Part shown: positions 63,351 through 64,000 of the stretch, in pieces | Numbering within the stretch: the first letter of the stretch is position 1 | How the letters are laid out: every line of letters begins with the position of its first letter | Source of the DNA: Symbiodinium natans | Lineage: Eukaryota; Sar; Dinophyceae; Suessiales; Symbiodiniaceae | Reading direction: 5' to 3' | Assembly: GCA_905221605.1 (NCBI GenBank) | Contig: CAJNDS010002759.1 | Span: 50,926-114,925, forward strand | DNA: 64,000 bases | Made by a program: the position numbers and the translations under genes | Notes under the pieces: generated by a model | Databases searched by the model: none | What the model was told of the DNA's origin: nothing | Seen by the model: the letters and a program-made list of their open reading frames with translations, nothing else

Positions 63351-64000
63351 GTGCCTCGGTGGCTGTTGTTGCAAGGAAGATGTCGGAAGGTCGAAAAGCC
63401 AGCAGACGGTAGATCGCCCTTACCACGCTTCAGCAGCGACCTGGAACGGCTGGAACCCTCATCGACAAGTTCGAAAAACCCCTCCCCCGCACCACAAGAG
63501 ACCCAAAAGCGCAGCGCAAAGAGCAAGCCAAGCCGGGCCGAGCGCAGGCCGCAAGCCCTCACGGCCTGAAATGGGTGAACACGTCAGCATCACTCGAAGC
63601 GCTGAGATATTGATCGGCATCGACAGCCACCTCTCCCTTCCGGAGCCTGGACAGTCGAAGGTCACCGGCCCAAGCTCGAGTTGTGCGGTTTCACTTGCTT
63701 TCAGTTGATTTCAGTTGGTGTCAGTTCGCGTCAATTGGTTTCAGGCTGAGCATTGGGCTTGGTGGTGCCATGGGAGTTTGTTGCATTCAAGTTGTCACGC
63801 TTTTTGTAACGATGATCTTCTCCGAGGTCTTTTCGAGGTTCATGGCTTGTTTCGGTGTGGGAACGGGCTGGGCAGAAAGGGCAGCCATTGAGCCCCTTGT
63901 GAAAAAATGGCTTGTCTCGGTGCAGTATCCTGGCGAACGCAAGCGAACACAAGCTTAGCATTGACCCACCCAAACTGAACTGCCCTGAAGCCTTATACCC
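63351..64000. other. Likely intron of channel C
   Basis: Downstream of the S1 exon I found no further channel segment. A hydrophilic frame (63400-63570) and a run of short CAGTTGxTTTCAG-like repeats (63695-63745) are present. The stretch is probably intronic, but the next exon is outside the window. Confidence 0.4.

Overview
The window looks like nuclear DNA of a dinoflagellate. The evidence is intron structure and gene arrangement, not a marker gene. Introns use GT, GC and GA donors, and almost every acceptor is AG followed by a G. One gene is repeated head to tail in near-identical copies. The genes that can be read all lie on the plus strand, are broken into many very small exons, and sit in long non-coding stretches rich in microsatellites and poly-G runs. 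TTTAGGG-like motifs also occur.

Layout. (1) 1-7.9 kb: a tandem array of a three-exon gene for a 264-residue STI1-like plus ankyrin-repeat protein resembling the plant AKR2 type. It has five complete copies and one partial copy cut by the window edge, all coding for the same protein. (2) 7.9-16.8 kb: no recognisable gene, but a 1.2-kb AAAGAACG octamer microsatellite. (3) 16.8-28.45 kb: a repeat domain. It holds two near-identical 4.6-kb blocks (purine-rich higher-order repeat plus 15 units of an 88-bp satellite) separated by a 100-N assembly gap, then a cluster of palindromes, then about 2 kb of AT-rich palindromic modules in alternating orientation. A 20-bp sequence at the left edge recurs inverted at the right edge. 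(4) 28.5-35.5 kb: candidate exons, a class I SAM-dependent methyltransferase-like ORF at 31838-32539, and a small membrane ORF. (5) 35.9-45.9 kb, 49.2-54.6 kb and 62.3 kb to the end: three tandem, same-strand paralogues (A, B, C) of a single-domain, six-transmembrane voltage-gated cation channel. A and B end in two canonical EF-hands. C is cut by the window after S1.

I reconstructed the channel genes by joining exons so that reading phase and paralogue alignment agree. A and B have the same protein architecture but mostly different intron positions: S2 to S5 is one 390-nt exon in B and is split over many exons in A. Many exons are only 18-60 nt. Channel introns carry the (TG)n, (GAA)n and (CTA)n microsatellites, an interstitial telomere-like patch and a hairpin repeat.

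Functionally, the channel family would give a depolarisation-activated cation current sensed by calcium at its own C-terminus. The ankyrin array would supply a high dose of a probable chaperone-like factor. These are inferences from family resemblance.
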